Positions 6,053 to 6,808 of a stretch of 6,808 nt of DNA are shown here, in pieces. The first letter of the stretch is position 1. Each line of letters opens with the position of its first letter. The DNA comes from Bacteroidota bacterium (GTDB taxonomy: Bacteria; Bacteroidota; Bacteroidia; AKYH767-A; JABDAW01), in contig JAHEYM010000222.1 of NCBI GenBank assembly GCA_023251595.1, forward strand, positions 1-6,808, written 5' to 3'. Made by a program: the position numbers and the translations under genes. The notes under the pieces are model-generated. The model was not told the DNA's origin and made no database searches. It was given only the letters and a program-made list of their open reading frames with translations.

Positions 6053-6760
6053 ATGACGGTAAAAGAAGTTATGTCCGAATTGAAAATTTCGGGCAACGAA
6101 AGCATTAAAAGGATTTTTCTCAAACACGGCGCCAAAGAACCATTTTATGGAGTCAAAGTAGAAGATTTAAAAAAAATCCAAAAAAGAATTAAAAAAGATT
6201 ACCAACTATCTTTGGACCTTTATGATACCGGAAATTCGGATGCGATGTATCTTGCAGGTTTAATCGCAGATGAGAAAAAAATGACCAAAGCGAATCTTAA
6301 TCATTGGGCGAAGAATGCATATTGGTATATGATAAGCGAATATACAGTTCCATGGATTGCTGCCGAGAGTAATTTTGGTCGGGAACTTGCATTGGATTGG
6401 ATTGAATCGAAGCAAGAGAATATTGCTTCTTCAGGTTGGGCGACATACTCGTGTTTAATGGCGCTCACTCCGGACGAAAATCTGAATAAAAGTGAAATAA
6501 AATTGTTGTTAAAAAGAATCGAAAAAGAAATTAATAAGGCGCAGAACAGGGTGAAACAAACAATGAATGCTTTCGTGATTGCAGTTGGTGGAAACGTACC
6601 TGAATTGACAGAACTTGCGATCGAAACCGGTAAAAGGATTGGGAATGTTACCATTGATATGTGTGGCACAGCTTGCAAAACTCCATACTCACCTGAATAT
6701 ATTGATAAACTTAAAAAAAGAGGAGTAATCGGGAAGAAAAAGAAAACCGTGAGGTGTTAA
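6053..6760 (+). CDS. AlkD-like HEAT-repeat protein (DNA alkylation repair family)
   Basis: A 235-residue all-helical protein of the DNA alkylation repair superfamily, close to the usual AlkD length of about 235. The helical HEAT-like repeats form a curved DNA-binding surface that in AlkD excises cationic alkylated purines. Recognisable family stretches are the opening MTVKEVMSEL, HGAKEPFYGVKVEDLKKI at 25-42, LYDTGNSDAMYLAGLIAD at 56-73, AYWYMISEYTVPWIAAES at 89-106, MNAFVIAVGG at 171-180, and the basic tail GKKKKTVRC at 227-235. An upstream GTG at 5954 would add 33 residues unlike the family, and the predicted promoter lies over it, so ATG 6053 is preferred. By a by-eye alignment the AlkD active-site residues Trp109, Asp113 and Arg148 correspond to Tyr92, Glu96 and Gly128, so glycosylase activity is not assured. 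It appears to be transcribed on its own, away from the cyclase. Confidence 0.88.
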   Translation: MTVKEVMSELKISGNESIKRIFLKHGAKEPFYGVKVEDLKKIQKRIKKDYQLSLDLYDTGNSDAMYLAGLIADEKKMTKANLNHWAKNAYWYMISEYTVPWIAAESNFGRELALDWIESKQENIASSGWATYSCLMALTPDENLNKSEIKLLLKRIEKEINKAQNRVKQTMNAFVIAVGGNVPELTELAIETGKRIGNVTIDMCGTACKTPYSPEYIDKLKKRGVIGKKKKTVRC

Positions 6761-6808
6761 TTGACTAAAATTCACAAGCATTATTAACGAATCAAAAATA
6801 TTAAAGTA

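Noticed and set aside
6207..6377. TAnnTTTG matches at 6207-6214 and 6370-6377 inside the AlkD-like gene
   Set aside because: Neither has a TTG or TTTG at the required upstream distance and both lie within coding sequence; background matches.
6761..6808. Possible terminator after the AlkD-like gene
   Set aside because: The 48 remaining bases are AT-rich but show no stem followed by a T-run.

Overview
The window reads as ordinary chromosomal DNA of a member of the Bacteroidota (Bacteroidetes), probably an environmental or uncultured lineage. The evidence is an AT-rich composition, AT-rich leaders without Shine-Dalgarno sequences, a close match to the Bacteroidetes promoter type (TTTG, 19-base spacer, TAnnTTTG), a signal peptide followed by Gln, and protein families typical of that phylum (the DUF2027-Smr protein, the DUF2279 protein, and a TPR-membrane-adenylate cyclase). 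TGA and TAA are both used as stops, so the standard code applies. All six genes are on the + strand. I saw no tRNA, rRNA, CRISPR array, insertion sequence or phage gene.

Left part (1-3962) is a tightly packed row of four genes with gaps of 18, 6 and 2 bases, very likely one transcript. They encode an unrecognised 172-residue protein whose frame is still open at the left edge, a complete alpha-D-phosphohexomutase (phosphoglucomutase/phosphomannomutase type), an exported DUF2279 protein, and a DUF2027 protein ending in an Smr domain. Sugar-phosphate supply and a cell-envelope protein fit together loosely; the Smr protein has no obvious link to them.

Middle part (3963-5953) starts with a short AT-rich gap holding a weak hairpin over the stop codon and a 13-base dyad. 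It is followed by a large one-component sensor: a signal peptide, a predicted periplasmic TPR solenoid with an exact 40-residue period, one membrane helix, a short signalling helix, and a class III adenylate cyclase with all six expected catalytic residues. The signal peptide lies upstream of the first ATG and has no ATG, GTG or TTG start of its own. An ATT codon at 4073 is the best-placed start, so this is either a rare AUU start or a sequence error or mutation.

Right part (5954-6808) has a promoter overlapping the end of the cyclase gene, then a HEAT-repeat protein of the AlkD-like DNA alkylation repair superfamily. In an alignment from memory its active-site positions differ from those of Bacillus AlkD. 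The last 48 bases contain nothing I can identify.

Nothing here amounts to a clearly new multi-gene system. The points most worth checking are the cyclase start codon, the ligand of its TPR sensor, and the altered active site of the AlkD-like protein.
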